From Rhodospirillaceae bacterium (GTDB lineage Bacteria; Pseudomonadota; Alphaproteobacteria; UBA8366; Aestuariispiraceae), in NCBI GenBank assembly GCA_002709955.1, contig PAQY01000009.1:60937-96601 (forward strand): DNA of 35,665 bases. Direction: 5' to 3'. The position numbers and the translations under genes are program-made. The number at the start of each line of letters is the position of its first letter. The stretch's first letter is position 1. The notes beneath the pieces were generated by a model. That model was not told the origin of the DNA, did not search any database, and saw only the letters and a program-made list of their open reading frames with translations. Shown here one piece after another: positions 1 through 9,357 of this stretch.

Positions 1-707
1 AGGGCCAGTTCAATCGCAAATTGCCCCGTATTGACGACCATGGAAATCGATGTCTCCACCCGGATTTCGACATCATCCTGCATCAATTCCCATTGATAGA
101 CGCGCCCGGAACTGGTCATGCGATAGCTGATGCAGGTGTGATGCTTTAAATCTTCAATCGATTTTGGCGTGCCGCGGGTTGCCAGATAGTCGGGCGATCC
201 CACGACCACCCATCGAAAGGGCGGGGCCAGCCGGACGGTCACCATGTCCTGGGCGATCATGCCACCCAATCGGATTCCGGCATCAAATCGATCCGCAATA
301 ATGTCTGTCATGGCGTTGTCTGCGAATAACTCAACGGTCAGTTTCGGATGACGCCGGTGCAGTTCCTTGATCACTGGGGTGATTGTCTTATGCAGGGAAA
401 GATAGGGCATATTGATGCGCAAAAGCCCGGAAACCTGACCTTGTGCGACCTGAACCCGTTCCATGGCCTCGGATATCTCCAGATAGGCCGGGGCGACGGT
501 GTTGATGAAATCCATCCCCCAATCTGTCAAAGAGACCGTGCGGGTCGTGCGCGCAAACAGCGGCAGCCCCAACCGATCTTCCACCGTCTTGACGGCGTGG
601 CTGACCGCAGACGCGCTCATGCCCAGGTCTTTTGCCGCCGCCGCAAAGCCACGGCACCGGGCCACAGACAGAATTACCGGTAGATGTATCAATACGTCAC
701 GATCCAT
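1..707 (-). CDS. LysR-family transcriptional regulator (partial, 3' end outside window)
   Basis: Reading the minus strand from the ATG at 705-707 gives an open frame to the window edge (about 235 codons), so the C-terminus is missing. Residues 1-60 form the LysR winged helix-turn-helix (FAAAAKDLGMSASAVSHAVK, then VEDRLGLPLFARTTR). From about residue 90 begins the periplasmic-binding-protein-like effector domain (VSGLLRINMPYLSLH, then GIRLGGMIAQDMV). It is divergent from the molybdenum hydroxylase genes starting at 808, the usual arrangement for a LysR regulator and its target, so I infer it controls them. The effector cannot be read from sequence. An upstream ATG is out of frame, which supports this start. 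Confidence 0.9.
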   Translation of the reverse strand, partial: MDRDVLIHLPVILSVARCRGFAAAAKDLGMSASAVSHAVKTVEDRLGLPLFARTTRTVSLTDWGMDFINTVAPAYLEISEAMERVQVAQGQVSGLLRINMPYLSLHKTITPVIKELHRRHPKLTVELFADNAMTDIIADRFDAGIRLGGMIAQDMVTVRLAPPFRWVVVGSPDYLATRGTPKSIEDLKHHTCISYRMTSSGRVYQWELMQDDVEIRVETSISMVVNTGQFAIELA

Positions 708-807
708 TCATGCATCATATAGGATAATCCATACTATTTAAACGAACTTGTTTGTGTGCAAAGGCGGCGTATCTATTCCAGCAAACGATCTTGATAGGGG
801 ATTTCAC
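708..807. promoter_or_regulatory. divergent promoter/operator region between the LysR gene and the hydroxylase operon
   Basis: This 100-bp AT-rich spacer separates the divergent starts. It contains the dyad GGAT-A-ATCC at 722-730 inside a larger imperfect TAT/ATA symmetry, which could be a LysR half-site. A ribosome-binding sequence (ATAGGGG, 794-800) lies seven bases before the ATG at 808 and fixes that start over the upstream in-frame TTG at 748. No confident -35/-10 pair was assigned. Confidence 0.4.
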
Positions 808-1269
808 ATGACAACATTTACACTCAATGGCGCTCAGATCAGCCTGGATGCGGATCCGGATATGCCATTGTTATGGGCCCTGCGCGACCATGCGGGCCTG
901 ACAGGCACAAAATTCGGCTGTGGTCTGGCACAATGTGGCGCCTGTACCGTGCATCTGGATGGTATCCCGATGCGATCCTGCCAGACATTCCTGGGCGATG
1001 TCGAAGGGGCGTCGGTCACGACAATTGAGGGCGTTAGCGGCAATAAAGTCGCTGAAACCGTGCAAAAAGTCTGGGCAGATATGGATGTCCCGCAATGCGG
1101 GTACTGTCAGTCGGGTCAGATCATGTCCGCCGTCGCACTGTTGACGGATAATCCCAAGCCCAGTGATGGCGATATCGACGATGCGATGAGCGGCAATCTG
1201 TGTCGCTGTGCCACATATCAACGTATTCGCGCAGGCATCCATGAAGCCGCGCGCCGATTGGAGGTTTAA
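808..1269 (+). CDS. (2Fe-2S)-binding subunit of a molybdenum hydroxylase, IorA-like
   Basis: The 153-residue protein is the small electron-transfer subunit of the xanthine oxidase family. It carries both expected iron-sulfur motifs: a plant-type set at Cys38, Cys43, Cys46 and Cys58 (CGLAQCGAC and a later Cys), and a second set at Cys97, Cys100, Cys132 and Cys134 (CGYCQSG and NLCRC). Length and motif order match isoquinoline 1-oxidoreductase alpha subunit and similar two-subunit aldehyde or N-heterocycle oxidases. It should shuttle electrons from the Mo cofactor of the next gene product, which starts two bases after its stop. It has no signal peptide, so it probably leaves the cytoplasm with the Tat-signalled large subunit. 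The substrate is unknown. Confidence 0.93.
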   Translation: MTTFTLNGAQISLDADPDMPLLWALRDHAGLTGTKFGCGLAQCGACTVHLDGIPMRSCQTFLGDVEGASVTTIEGVSGNKVAETVQKVWADMDVPQCGYCQSGQIMSAVALLTDNPKPSDGDIDDAMSGNLCRCATYQRIRAGIHEAARRLEV

Positions 1270-1271
1270 CC

Positions 1272-3470
1272 ATGCTCCCCAGAAAAATCGCTCATAGTAT
1301 TCCTACCCCCTCGGCATTTAATGTTTCGCGACGGGGATTCCTGATATCCGCTGCGGCAACCGCCACCGGTCTGGCGATTGGATTTAAGCCCCTGTCCGGT
1401 CAGGCGGCGGACTCCGCTGCGATCAATCCATTGGCGGCGTATCTTGAAATCGCACAGGATGGATCAATTACCGTTCTGTCGTCCCAGTTTGAAATGGGCC
1501 AGGGCTCCTATCACGGCATCGCCACTTTGGTGGTGGAAGAATTGGGGGCCAGTTGGTCACAGATTGATGTGCGCGGCGCGACGGGTGATGTCGCCCTGTA
1601 TGGTAATTCGGCGCTGGGTGGCGCTGCACAGCTGACCGGCGGGTCAACCTCCATGGTAACATCCTGGGAACGCTATCGATTGGCCGCCGCGACAGCGCGG
1701 GAAATGCTGATCGCAGCGGCGGCGGCTGAATGGGGTGTTCCCGCCAGCGAAATCATTGTTGAGGCGGGACAGATTCTGCATCATGCCAGCGGTAAGGCGG
1801 CGGGATTTGGCACTTTCGCCAAGGCAGCGGCCTCCTTGCCGGTTCCGACCAATGTTGCCCTGAAATCACCTGCGGACTGGACCCAGATCGGCAATGCGGA
1901 CCTGCGTCGCTATGACCGTGTTGGCAAAACGACCGGTCAGCAAGATTTCACCATCGATGTCAAACTGCCCGGCATGTTGACCGCCGTGATGATCCATCCA
2001 CCAAAATTTGGTGCGACACTGACGGCCTTTGATGGCAGCAAGGCAAAGGCCCTGAAGGGCGTTGTGGATGTCGTCGCCATTGATCGCGGTATTGCCATCG
2101 TTGCACAGGATATGTGGACCGCCCTGAAAGGTCGCGATCTGGTGACCGCCGATTGGGATGAGTCTAAGGCGGAAACCCGCAGCAGCGATGAAATTCTGTC
2201 AGAATATCGCACCTTGGCGAAGCAAGCCCCCCAAGCCATCGCGCGCAATGACGGCGATACCGCTGGCGCGATGGCACATGCCGATACGGTGATTGAGGCC
2301 ACCTATGAATTCCCCTATCTGGCCCATGCATCGATGGAACCACTGAATGCGGTTGCACGGATGTCGCCAGAGGGTGTTCTGGAAGTCTGGGGCGGCCACC
2401 AAATGCCAGGCCTGTATCAATACATCGCCTCTCAAATCGCGGAAACAACCCCGGACAAGGTTGTACTGCATATCCTGAAAACCGGCGGTGGCTTTGGCCG
2501 TCGCGGCGTGCCGGATGCCGATGTGGTGGCGGAAGCCGTTGCCGTGGCAAAGGCGATTGGCTGGAAGGCCCCGGTCAAGGTCCAATGGACGCGGGAAAAT
2601 GACATGCGTGGCGGGCGCTATCGCCCCGCCTATGTGCATCACTTGCGGGCGGGCCTGGATAAGGATGGCCAGATCATCGCCTGGGAGAACCATATTGTCG
2701 GGCAATCCATCATGGATGGGGGTCCTTTTGCCAGCATGGTTCAGAATGGCGTTGACCCCACCTCAGTTGAGGGGTCGTCAACATTACCCTATGCGATCCC
2801 CAATCTGTCAGTCGGGCTGACATCCCCGAAGGTTGGTGTGCCGGTCCTGTGGTGGCGGGCAGTGGGATCCACCCATACGGCCTATGCCACGGAAGTTTTC
2901 CTGGACGAGATTATTGATGCCGTTGGGGCCGACCCAGTTGCCTATCGCCTGGCCTTGTTGAAAGACCATCCCCGTCATGCGGCGGTCCTGAAACTGGCGG
3001 CGGACAAGGCGGGTTGGGGCAAGCCTTTGCCCGACGGACACAGTCTGGGCGTTTCTGTTCATGAAAGCTTCAACTCCTATGTCGCCCAGGTGGCCGAAGT
3101 GTCGGTCGATGGCACGGACATCAGGGTGCATCGCGTGGTGGCTGCTGTTGATGTTGGAACTGCAATCAACCCCGATACGATCCGGGCCCAGGTTGAAGGC
3201 GGTGTTGGGTTCGGATTGGGGGCGATCCTTCAAGAAGAAATCACACTGACCGAAGGGGAAGTGGATCAGGGGAATTATGACAGCTATCTGCCATTGCGCA
3301 TGGAGCATATGCCCAAGGTCGAAGTTCATATCATGCCCAGCACAGAATCCCCGACAGGGGTTGGAGAGCCGGGCGTGCCGCCCATCGGTCCGGCGGTCGC
3401 CAATGCGGTCTTCCGGGCAACCGGGCGACGCATTCGCACGCTGCCCTTCAGCAAGGGCATGACGGCGTAA
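1272..3470 (+). CDS. molybdopterin-binding catalytic subunit of a molybdenum hydroxylase, IorB-like (Tat-exported)
   Basis: The 732-residue protein starts two bases after the upstream stop, so the two genes are one operon. The N-terminus has a twin-arginine signal ([10 protein letters not shown], residues 19-28) and an Ala-rich cleavage region near residue 45, predicting export of a folded complex. The body matches the large subunit of the IorB / membrane-bound aldehyde dehydrogenase type: [18 protein letters not shown] near residue 75, GGGFGRRG near 410, and [13 protein letters not shown] near the C-terminus, where the Glu is the expected active-site base. The reaction class is hydroxylation of an aldehyde or N-heterocycle with water as oxygen donor. 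Many relatives have a third cytochrome c subunit; none lies here before the terminator. IorB is the closest named family, but the substrate is not determined. Confidence 0.9.
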   Translation: MLPRKIAHSIPTPSAFNVSRRGFLISAAATATGLAIGFKPLSGQAADSAAINPLAAYLEIAQDGSITVLSSQFEMGQGSYHGIATLVVEELGASWSQIDVRGATGDVALYGNSALGGAAQLTGGSTSMVTSWERYRLAAATAREMLIAAAAAEWGVPASEIIVEAGQILHHASGKAAGFGTFAKAAASLPVPTNVALKSPADWTQIGNADLRRYDRVGKTTGQQDFTIDVKLPGMLTAVMIHPPKFGATLTAFDGSKAKALKGVVDVVAIDRGIAIVAQDMWTALKGRDLVTADWDESKAETRSSDEILSEYRTLAKQAPQAIARNDGDTAGAMAHADTVIEATYEFPYLAHASMEPLNAVARMSPEGVLEVWGGHQMPGLYQYIASQIAETTPDKVVLHILKTGGGFGRRGVPDADVVAEAVAVAKAIGWKAPVKVQWTRENDMRGGRYRPAYVHHLRAGLDKDGQIIAWENHIVGQSIMDGGPFASMVQNGVDPTSVEGSSTLPYAIPNLSVGLTSPKVGVPVLWWRAVGSTHTAYATEVFLDEIIDAVGADPVAYRLALLKDHPRHAAVLKLAADKAGWGKPLPDGHSLGVSVHESFNSYVAQVAEVSVDGTDIRVHRVVAAVDVGTAINPDTIRAQVEGGVGFGLGAILQEEITLTEGEVDQGNYDSYLPLRMEHMPKVEVHIMPSTESPTGVGEPGVPPIGPAVANAVFRATGRRIRTLPFSKGMTA

Positions 3471-3490
3471 TTAGAACTGTTCTGAAAATG

Positions 3491-3529
3491 AAAAGGCCGC
3501 GCCAATCCAGCGCGGCCTTTTATTTTTTT
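3491..3529. terminator. bidirectional intrinsic terminator
   Basis: An eight-base-pair perfect stem (GGCCGCGC at 3495-3502 with GCGCGGCC at 3510-3517) is flanked by an A-run on the left and TTTTATTTTTTT on the right. It lies between the convergent hydroxylase operon and soxG and can end transcription from both sides. Confidence 0.9.
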
Positions 3530-3539
3530 GACTCAGCCT

Positions 3540-4160
3540 TCAGACTGGCTCCAGTACCCGCAGACCATATTCCAGGCTGGATGCGTGCAGCCAATGGTCC
3601 ATATCCACCGCAAAAGAGCGCGCGGCATAGATATCAACGGTATCGTCACCCCGGCACTGCAGCACGGTTGTGAAATGGCTCAACAGGGTTCCAACACAGT
3701 CACCGTCCCCAAAGGCGGAACGATCGAAGTCTAGGGTCGAACCCTTCGCCAGAAGATCGCGCATATTGGGACCTGTGATACGCCAGCAGACCCGTGAGTG
3801 GCTCTGATCGGTCAGAGTCGCCAGATCATCGCCAATCTGTGCCGCAAGCGTGGCAAAAAGATCCCGGCTTTCCGGTTCCACGACCAGCCAACGGTTGGGA
3901 CCAACCCACAGCACGGCGGTGTCGTTTTTCTCCCCTGCCTTCACGGGTTCGGCTGCCGGTGCCGTGCCACAGGCTTTCTCTATCGCCTTGCCACAGGCCG
4001 TGACCTGATCGGTCCAGGCATCGACATGAACGATGGACAGCGCCCGGCGTTCCTGAATCACGATTCCAGGCACACCGCCCTTGATCGTACCGAAATCGCC
4101 AACATGCCGATGCCCGTCCAGGGCAGAGCGTCGGGTTACTTTTGGGGCCGTATCAGGCAT
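3540..4160 (-). CDS. soxG: sarcosine oxidase gamma subunit
   Basis: The 206-residue protein is the gamma subunit of heterotetrameric sarcosine oxidase, the last gene of a soxB-soxD-soxA-soxG operon. The region around VCWRITGPNMRDLLAKGSTLD and the C-terminal part (SFAVDMDHWLHASSLEYG) resemble the GcvT-like fold of this family. I chose the ATG at 4160, which overlaps the soxA stop by eight bases (ATGCCTGA); an in-frame ATG nine codons upstream lies deeper in soxA and is less likely. The subunit packs with SoxA and helps hold the tetrahydrofolate side of the enzyme. A bidirectional terminator follows directly. Confidence 0.92.
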   Translation of the reverse strand: MPDTAPKVTRRSALDGHRHVGDFGTIKGGVPGIVIQERRALSIVHVDAWTDQVTACGKAIEKACGTAPAAEPVKAGEKNDTAVLWVGPNRWLVVEPESRDLFATLAAQIGDDLATLTDQSHSRVCWRITGPNMRDLLAKGSTLDFDRSAFGDGDCVGTLLSHFTTVLQCRGDDTVDIYAARSFAVDMDHWLHASSLEYGLRVLEPV

Positions 4161-7146
4161 GGAGCCGTTTCCCTTCTGGATCGACAAAGACAGGGTTGGT
4201 CACTTTGGCTGGAATAGACAGGCCTTTCAGCGGGCTGGCGACGATCACGATATCGCCTTCACGGGTCAGCCCCCCTTCCAGCAGGGCCAGCGCCATCGGG
4301 CTGTTCAGTTCGGGACTGAAACCGTTGGCGGTGACATGACCCAGCATTTTGACCGGTGGGCGCGTATCGGCTTTCTCAATAATCTGGGACCCGTTCGGCA
4401 GGGAGGATTTCCCGTCCACCGGCACCAGTCCGACCAGCTTCTTGCGCGGATCGGCGACAAAACCTTCGCGGTAGGCCAATGCCTTGCCGATAAAGTCCTT
4501 CTGTTTGGACAGCATCTTGCCCAGGCCCAGATCTTCCGCCGTGGTGCGACCGTCCAATTCAGAACCGGCCACATGGCCCTTCTCAATCCGCATATTGCCC
4601 AGGGCTTCCAGGCCATAGGGCACCATGTCGAATTCTTTGCCAGCCTCCAGCAGGGCATCCCAGATATACTGGCCATAATCGCTGGGCACATTGATCTCAA
4701 ACGCCAGTTCGCCTGAAAAACTGATCCGGAACAGGCGGCTGGGCACGCCTGCCGTCATGCACGGGGCACAACCCATGAAGGGGAAGGCCTCGTTAGAGAT
4801 ATCCAGATCGACGATCTTCTGCATGATCTTGCGACTGTTGGGCCCGGCAACGGCGATGGCGGCATATTGTTCGGTCACGCTGACGATCTTGACCTTCAGG
4901 TCCGGCCAGACGACTTGCAGGTAATATTCCATCTTGGCCATGACCGGTACAGCATTGGCCGTGGTCGTGGTCATCACGAAATGATTTTCTGCCAGTCTGG
5001 ATGTTGTGCCATCGTCATAGACATAGCCATCTTCCCGCAGCATCAGGCCATAGCGCGCCTTGCCGACCGGCAATTTGGCAAAGCCATTGGCATACAGTCG
5101 GTTTAGGAATTCAGCCGCATCCGGGCCCTGGACATCAATCTTACCCAGGGTCGTGACATCACAGATTCCGGCGGATCTGCGGGTCTGTGCGGTTTCGCGG
5201 ATATAGGCCTCCCGCAGGGTTTCCCCCTTATGGGCGGGATAGTGACGGGGGCGTTCCCACATGCCCGCTGGCAACATTTCACCCGCCCGTTCCAGATGCC
5301 AATCCTGCATCGGGGTGCGGCGGCGGGGTCGGTAATGCTGGCCGACCTCAGACCCGCCCATCGCGCCAATGGCAATGGGGGTATAAGGCGGGCGGAAGGT
5401 TGTGGTGCCCACCGCCTGGATCGGTTCGCCGCGCAGAGACGCCATGATCGCCAGGCCCGTAATGTTGGATGTCTTGCCCTGATCGGTGCCCATGCCCAGC
5501 GTCGTGTAGCGCTTCAAATGTTCGACGGAAACAAAGCCCTCCCGATGGGCCAGGCGCACATCATCGGAACTGACATCATCCTGATGGTCGACAAATTTCT
5601 TGGGGTGACCACCAGAATCCGGGGCTTCCCACAGGGCTTCTGTGCGGGCGGGCTTTTCAATTGCAACTGTTGGAATGGTCCAGCTTTTTTTAGATTTGAA
5701 TCCGGCGGCGACGGCGGCTTCGACGCCCCGTACATGTCCTTCTGACAGGCAGGCGTAGAGCGAGAATTGCCCGGCGCTGGCCCCGGCGGATCGTTCCGCC
5801 CGTTTGGGTGGGCCCGGCAGGAAGCAGCACGATTCCGGATTCCAAACGGCCTTTGCGCCGGTCTGGCTGGATAAGTGCAAGGCAGGCTGCCAACCGCCGG
5901 AAATCGCCAGCAGATCGCAGGAAATCTCCCGGGGGCTGCCACCAACCAGCGGCATGACCTCAACCGATTGCAGGGCGAAATGTCCATGGGTGTTTGTCAC
6001 CGCATGGCCCATCAGGATTTCCACGCCCTTTGCCCGAACCGCCTGGATCAGATCGGATTCGGGCGCACTGCGCGCATCGACAATCGCCTGAACGCTGGCC
6101 CCTGCTGCCAACAGATCCAATGCGGTGCGATAGGCATCGTCATTATTGGTGAAGATCACTGCGCGGCGGCCGGGCAATACGCCAAAGTCATTGATATAGG
6201 CGCGCACAGCACCGGCCAGCATGATGCCGGGGCGGTCATTATTGCCAAAGACCAGGGGCTGTTCCAGCGCGCCTGTGGCCAGCACAACCTGCTTGGCGCG
6301 GATCTTCCACCAGCGCTGGCGCGGCAGGTTGTCCGGCGGCACGGGGAAGTGATCGGCGACTTTTTCGATACAGCCAATCAGGTTGTCATCATAATACCCG
6401 AAAGCCGTCGTGCGGGTCAGGATACGGACATTGGGCATGGCCTGCAATGCGGCCGCCGTTGCCATGGCCCAGTCATACGCGGGCTTGCCGTCAATTTCCA
6501 TCCGTTCCTGGCGCAACCGTCCACCCAGAACAGGATTTTCATCGACCAGAACAACCCGTGCCCCGGTTTCAGCGGCGGTCAGCGCGGCGCTCAGGCCCGC
6601 AGGTCCGGCCCCGATCACCATCACATCGCAATGGGCCTGGCTGCGTTCATAGCGGTCGGGATCTGTCAGGCCACTGGCGGTTCCCATACCGGCCGCTTTG
6701 CGGATGAAACCTTCAAAGATCATCCACAATTTGGTGCTGGAAAACGGACCCATGAAGGTCTTGTAGTAAAACCCTGCCGGAATGAAGCGGGCGATCAATT
6801 GATTGACCGCCTGGGTGTCGTATTTCAGGTTCGGCCAGCGATTCTGGCTGTGGGCGACCAGGCCGTCATACAATTCCGCCACGGTGGCGCGGGTATTGGG
6901 TTCCTGACGGGCCCCTTCCCGCAAAGCGACCAGCGCATTGGGTTCTTCTGCCCCGGCAGAGAATATTCCGCGTGGGCGGTGATATTTGAAGCTGCGGGCG
7001 ACCAGTTTGACGTCGTTTGCCATCAGCGCAGAGGCAAGCGTGTCCCCTTCAAACCCGGTATAGGATTTACCATCGAAACTGAATTTAATCGGTTTGGATC
7101 GGTTGATATGCCCGAAACCACCCAATCTGTTGGGTTGCGCGCTCAT
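4153..7146 (-). CDS. soxA: sarcosine oxidase alpha subunit
   Basis: This 997-residue subunit is full length for the family. An N-terminal 2Fe-2S-like fold without the cluster cysteines (FDGKSYTGFEGDTLASALMA, about residues 24-43) precedes a dinucleotide-binding domain with GAGPAG at 179-184 followed by VVLVDENPVLGG. The last ~390 residues are a GcvT-type folate-binding domain (from about ICDVTTLGKIDVQGPDAAEF). With SoxB the enzyme oxidatively demethylates sarcosine to glycine, passing the methyl carbon to tetrahydrofolate and making hydrogen peroxide. It overlaps soxD by four bases (ATGA) and soxG by eight, indicating translational coupling. Long open frames on the opposite strand are composition shadows. 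Confidence 0.97.
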   Translation of the reverse strand: MSAQPNRLGGFGHINRSKPIKFSFDGKSYTGFEGDTLASALMANDVKLVARSFKYHRPRGIFSAGAEEPNALVALREGARQEPNTRATVAELYDGLVAHSQNRWPNLKYDTQAVNQLIARFIPAGFYYKTFMGPFSSTKLWMIFEGFIRKAAGMGTASGLTDPDRYERSQAHCDVMVIGAGPAGLSAALTAAETGARVVLVDENPVLGGRLRQERMEIDGKPAYDWAMATAAALQAMPNVRILTRTTAFGYYDDNLIGCIEKVADHFPVPPDNLPRQRWWKIRAKQVVLATGALEQPLVFGNNDRPGIMLAGAVRAYINDFGVLPGRRAVIFTNNDDAYRTALDLLAAGASVQAIVDARSAPESDLIQAVRAKGVEILMGHAVTNTHGHFALQSVEVMPLVGGSPREISCDLLAISGGWQPALHLSSQTGAKAVWNPESCCFLPGPPKRAERSAGASAGQFSLYACLSEGHVRGVEAAVAAGFKSKKSWTIPTVAIEKPARTEALWEAPDSGGHPKKFVDHQDDVSSDDVRLAHREGFVSVEHLKRYTTLGMGTDQGKTSNITGLAIMASLRGEPIQAVGTTTFRPPYTPIAIGAMGGSEVGQHYRPRRRTPMQDWHLERAGEMLPAGMWERPRHYPAHKGETLREAYIRETAQTRRSAGICDVTTLGKIDVQGPDAAEFLNRLYANGFAKLPVGKARYGLMLREDGYVYDDGTTSRLAENHFVMTTTTANAVPVMAKMEYYLQVVWPDLKVKIVSVTEQYAAIAVAGPNSRKIMQKIVDLDISNEAFPFMGCAPCMTAGVPSRLFRISFSGELAFEINVPSDYGQYIWDALLEAGKEFDMVPYGLEALGNMRIEKGHVAGSELDGRTTAEDLGLGKMLSKQKDFIGKALAYREGFVADPRKKLVGLVPVDGKSSLPNGSQIIEKADTRPPVKMLGHVTANGFSPELNSPMALALLEGGLTREGDIVIVASPLKGLSIPAKVTNPVFVDPEGKRLHA

Positions 7147-7439
7147 TTATCCGACCCTTCACTGGTGGTGGCCTCATCGCTCATCGGGCCAGTTGCGGCC
7201 CCATACGCCAGAATCTCATGGGTCTGGGTATTGCGCTTGATGCGGATCCATTGGCGACAGCCTGCGACATGCTGCCAAAATTCGGTATGGGGACCCCTGG
7301 GGTTTTCGCGGATATAGACCGCATCGAACCAGGTCTGCTCATCCGCATTCAGGTCTGGAACAGCAACAGTTGCGTCGCCGCCATAATTGAATTCGACCTG
7401 ATCGCGTGGACCGCAATGGGGGCAGGTTAGCCTGAACAT
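7143..7439 (-). CDS. soxD: sarcosine oxidase delta subunit
   Basis: The 98-residue protein begins MFRLTCPHCG. The family's zinc site can be seen: Cys6, Cys9, and the His57-x3-Cys61 pair (WQHVAGC). The small subunit stabilises the tetramer. It overlaps soxA by four bases, and soxB ends 14 bases upstream of its ATG. Size and motif pattern are typical. Confidence 0.95.
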   Translation of the reverse strand: MFRLTCPHCGPRDQVEFNYGGDATVAVPDLNADEQTWFDAVYIRENPRGPHTEFWQHVAGCRQWIRIKRNTQTHEILAYGAATGPMSDEATTSEGSDK

Positions 7440-7453
7440 TGTCTCTATTTTCC

Positions 7454-8710
7454 TTAATGCGCGTTCGGGATGGGGCCGGCGCCGCGTTCATCAACCATGC
7501 GACCGGTGCGGAAGCGTTCCAGATTCAGATCGCGGTTGATCCAGTGTGGCTCGTCTTTGGCGATGGTATGGGCAAAGACCCATCCTGATCCTGGCGTCGC
7601 CTTAAAGCCGCCATAGCACCAGCCGCCATTCAGATACAGGCCCTTGATCGGGGTCTTGCCGATGATCGGGCTGCCATCCATCGACATATCCATGACCCCG
7701 CCCCAATGGCGCAACATCCGAATACGGCCGATGGCGGGGATCAGGGCCATGCCTTCCTCTCCCAAATGCTCAATCAGCGGCAGGTTGCCGCGCTGGGCAT
7801 AGGAATTATAGCCATCCAGATCGCCCCCGAAGACCAGCCCCCCCTTATCAGACTGGCTGATATAGAAATGCCCCGCCCCAAAGGTGACCACCCCATCGAT
7901 GAAGGGTTTCAGCGGTTCGGACACAAAGGCCTGCAGCACATGGCTTTCAATGGGCAGCTTCAGGCCCGCCAGGGCGGCGACCTGGCTGGTATGACCCGCG
8001 ACCGCCATGCCGATTTTTTCAGATTTGATCAGGCCGCGGCTGGTTTGCACACCTTTGACCGCGCCGTTTTCAATTTCAAACCCGATGACTTCACAGTTCT
8101 GGATGATATCGACGCCCAGTCGGTCTGCGCCCCGTGCAAAGCCCCAGGCAACGGCATCATGGCGGGCCGTGCCGCCACGGGCCTGTAACAACCCGCCTGC
8201 AATTGGGAAGCGGGCATTGTCGGAAAAGTCCAGGTTCGGGGCATATTTGCGCACCTGATCCCGGTTCAGCAATTCCGCATCGACACCATTCAGCCGCATC
8301 GCATTGCCGCGCCGGGCATAGGCATCCAATTGCGCATCGGAATGCGCCAGGTTCAAGACGCCCCGCTGAGAGAACATCACATTATAGTTCAGATCGACCG
8401 ACAGGCCTTCCCATAACTGCAATGATTTCTCATAAAAGAACGAATTGGCCTCCAGCATATAGTTGGAGCGCACAATCGTCGTGTTGCGCCCGGTATTCCC
8501 GCCGCCGATATAGCCCTTTTCCAGGACCGCGACGCGGGTGATGCCATGCAGTTTTGCCAGATAATAGGCGGTTGCCAGACCATGCCCACCGCCGCCAATG
8601 ACAATGGCGTCATAGCTTTCCTGCGGTTTTGGATCGCGCCAGGCGCGGGTCCAATGTTTTTGCCCGGTCAGGCCCCCTTTGAGCACGCTGAACACTGAAT
8701 AACGAGACAT
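7454..8710 (-). CDS. soxB: sarcosine oxidase beta subunit
   Basis: The 418-residue flavoprotein starts MSRYSVFSVLKGGLTG, the usual start of proteobacterial SoxB, so I chose the ATG at 8710 rather than an in-frame start 20 codons upstream. The FAD-binding GGGGHG is at residues 39-44. TARHDAVAWG contains His184, by position the likely attachment site of the covalent FMN found in this subunit. SoxB holds the sarcosine-oxidising site. It is the first gene of the operon, and the 200-bp spacer upstream should hold the promoter. Genes often clustered with sox operons (glyA, purU, folD) are not adjacent here. Confidence 0.96.
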   Translation of the reverse strand: MSRYSVFSVLKGGLTGQKHWTRAWRDPKPQESYDAIVIGGGGHGLATAYYLAKLHGITRVAVLEKGYIGGGNTGRNTTIVRSNYMLEANSFFYEKSLQLWEGLSVDLNYNVMFSQRGVLNLAHSDAQLDAYARRGNAMRLNGVDAELLNRDQVRKYAPNLDFSDNARFPIAGGLLQARGGTARHDAVAWGFARGADRLGVDIIQNCEVIGFEIENGAVKGVQTSRGLIKSEKIGMAVAGHTSQVAALAGLKLPIESHVLQAFVSEPLKPFIDGVVTFGAGHFYISQSDKGGLVFGGDLDGYNSYAQRGNLPLIEHLGEEGMALIPAIGRIRMLRHWGGVMDMSMDGSPIIGKTPIKGLYLNGGWCYGGFKATPGSGWVFAHTIAKDEPHWINRDLNLERFRTGRMVDERGAGPIPNAH

Positions 8711-8913
8711 GTATCGCCTGTCGCTTCCTACAGGATGGTCCTGAAAAAGGGGGAGGTTTCCCCGTAACAAGGGACGCGCCGAAGATCATCGACGCGCTGA
8801 AATCTTTATAGATCATTTCCCGTTCAAGGCACGCGCTGAAACGCGCCCCGGATCGTTCAATTTTCGACATTGCTGGTAATTTTTAGACAGAACAAGTGTT
8901 ATGGCGGTGTGAG
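8711..8913 (-). other. leader/promoter spacer of the sox operon
   Basis: These 203 bases lie between the S4-domain gene and soxB, both on the minus strand. I find no convincing -35/-10 pair, no T-run terminator and no recognisable riboswitch. A GC-rich imperfect hairpin sits near 8834-8853. An open frame crossing the region into soxB in another frame shows no protein-like features. Confidence 0.4.
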
Positions 8914-9357
8914 CTATCCCCTGTCATCCTGTCCCCGCAGCCGATCCGTTTCGCGGCGTTCTTTTTTTGTGGGACGGCCCGCGCCATCATTGCGCAAGGC
9001 GACGGGGGCCGGATCATCGGTTTTGGATCGGGGTTTGGGGGGTGCCAGATCCTTATACAGGGTCTGGGCGATTGGTGCTGGACCGCGATGATCGGCAATG
9101 GCCTGGATTTCGATGACCCGCACATCCTTTTCCTGCAGGAAGGTTAAGACATCACCGGGCCCAACAGATTGGCTGGGTTTGCGAACAGGTTGGCGGTTCA
9201 GCCGGACATGCCCGCCTGAAACAACTTCTGCGGCCCGGGTTCGGGTTTTGAAGAATCGCGCATGCCATAACCATTTATCCAGCCGTCCCTTGCGGCCCGC
9301 ATGGGCGGTTCCATCCGAATCGTCCAGGGGATATGTATCATTGGCGCTGTCTGTCAT
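8914..9357 (-). CDS. S4-domain RNA-binding protein, Hsp15/HslR-like
   Basis: The 147-residue protein has an S4 RNA-binding domain from about residue 24 to 85 (GRKGRLDKWLWHARFFKTRT, then GGHVRLNRQPVRKPSQSVGPGD), followed by a charged, basic tail (GRPTKKERRETDRLRG). Hsp15-type proteins bind the large ribosomal subunit carrying stalled nascent chains. Its ATG overlaps the helicase stop by four bases (ATGA), so the two are translationally coupled and probably share an RNA-related role. The acidic 20-residue N-terminal extension is probably disordered. Confidence 0.9.
   Translation of the reverse strand: MTDSANDTYPLDDSDGTAHAGRKGRLDKWLWHARFFKTRTRAAEVVSGGHVRLNRQPVRKPSQSVGPGDVLTFLQEKDVRVIEIQAIADHRGPAPIAQTLYKDLAPPKPRSKTDDPAPVALRNDGAGRPTKKERRETDRLRGQDDRG

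Noticed and set aside
5875-7317. 480-codon open frame on the plus strand across soxA
   Set aside because: It is antisense to soxA, whose protein is full length and motif-rich. The plus-strand product is His/Gly/Gln-rich with no family features, a normal shadow of G+C-rich coding DNA.
8610-8870. 86-codon minus-strand frame spanning the soxB leader into soxB
   Set aside because: Overlaps soxB in a different frame, with no protein-like features. Only the leader part could be real, and it is short.
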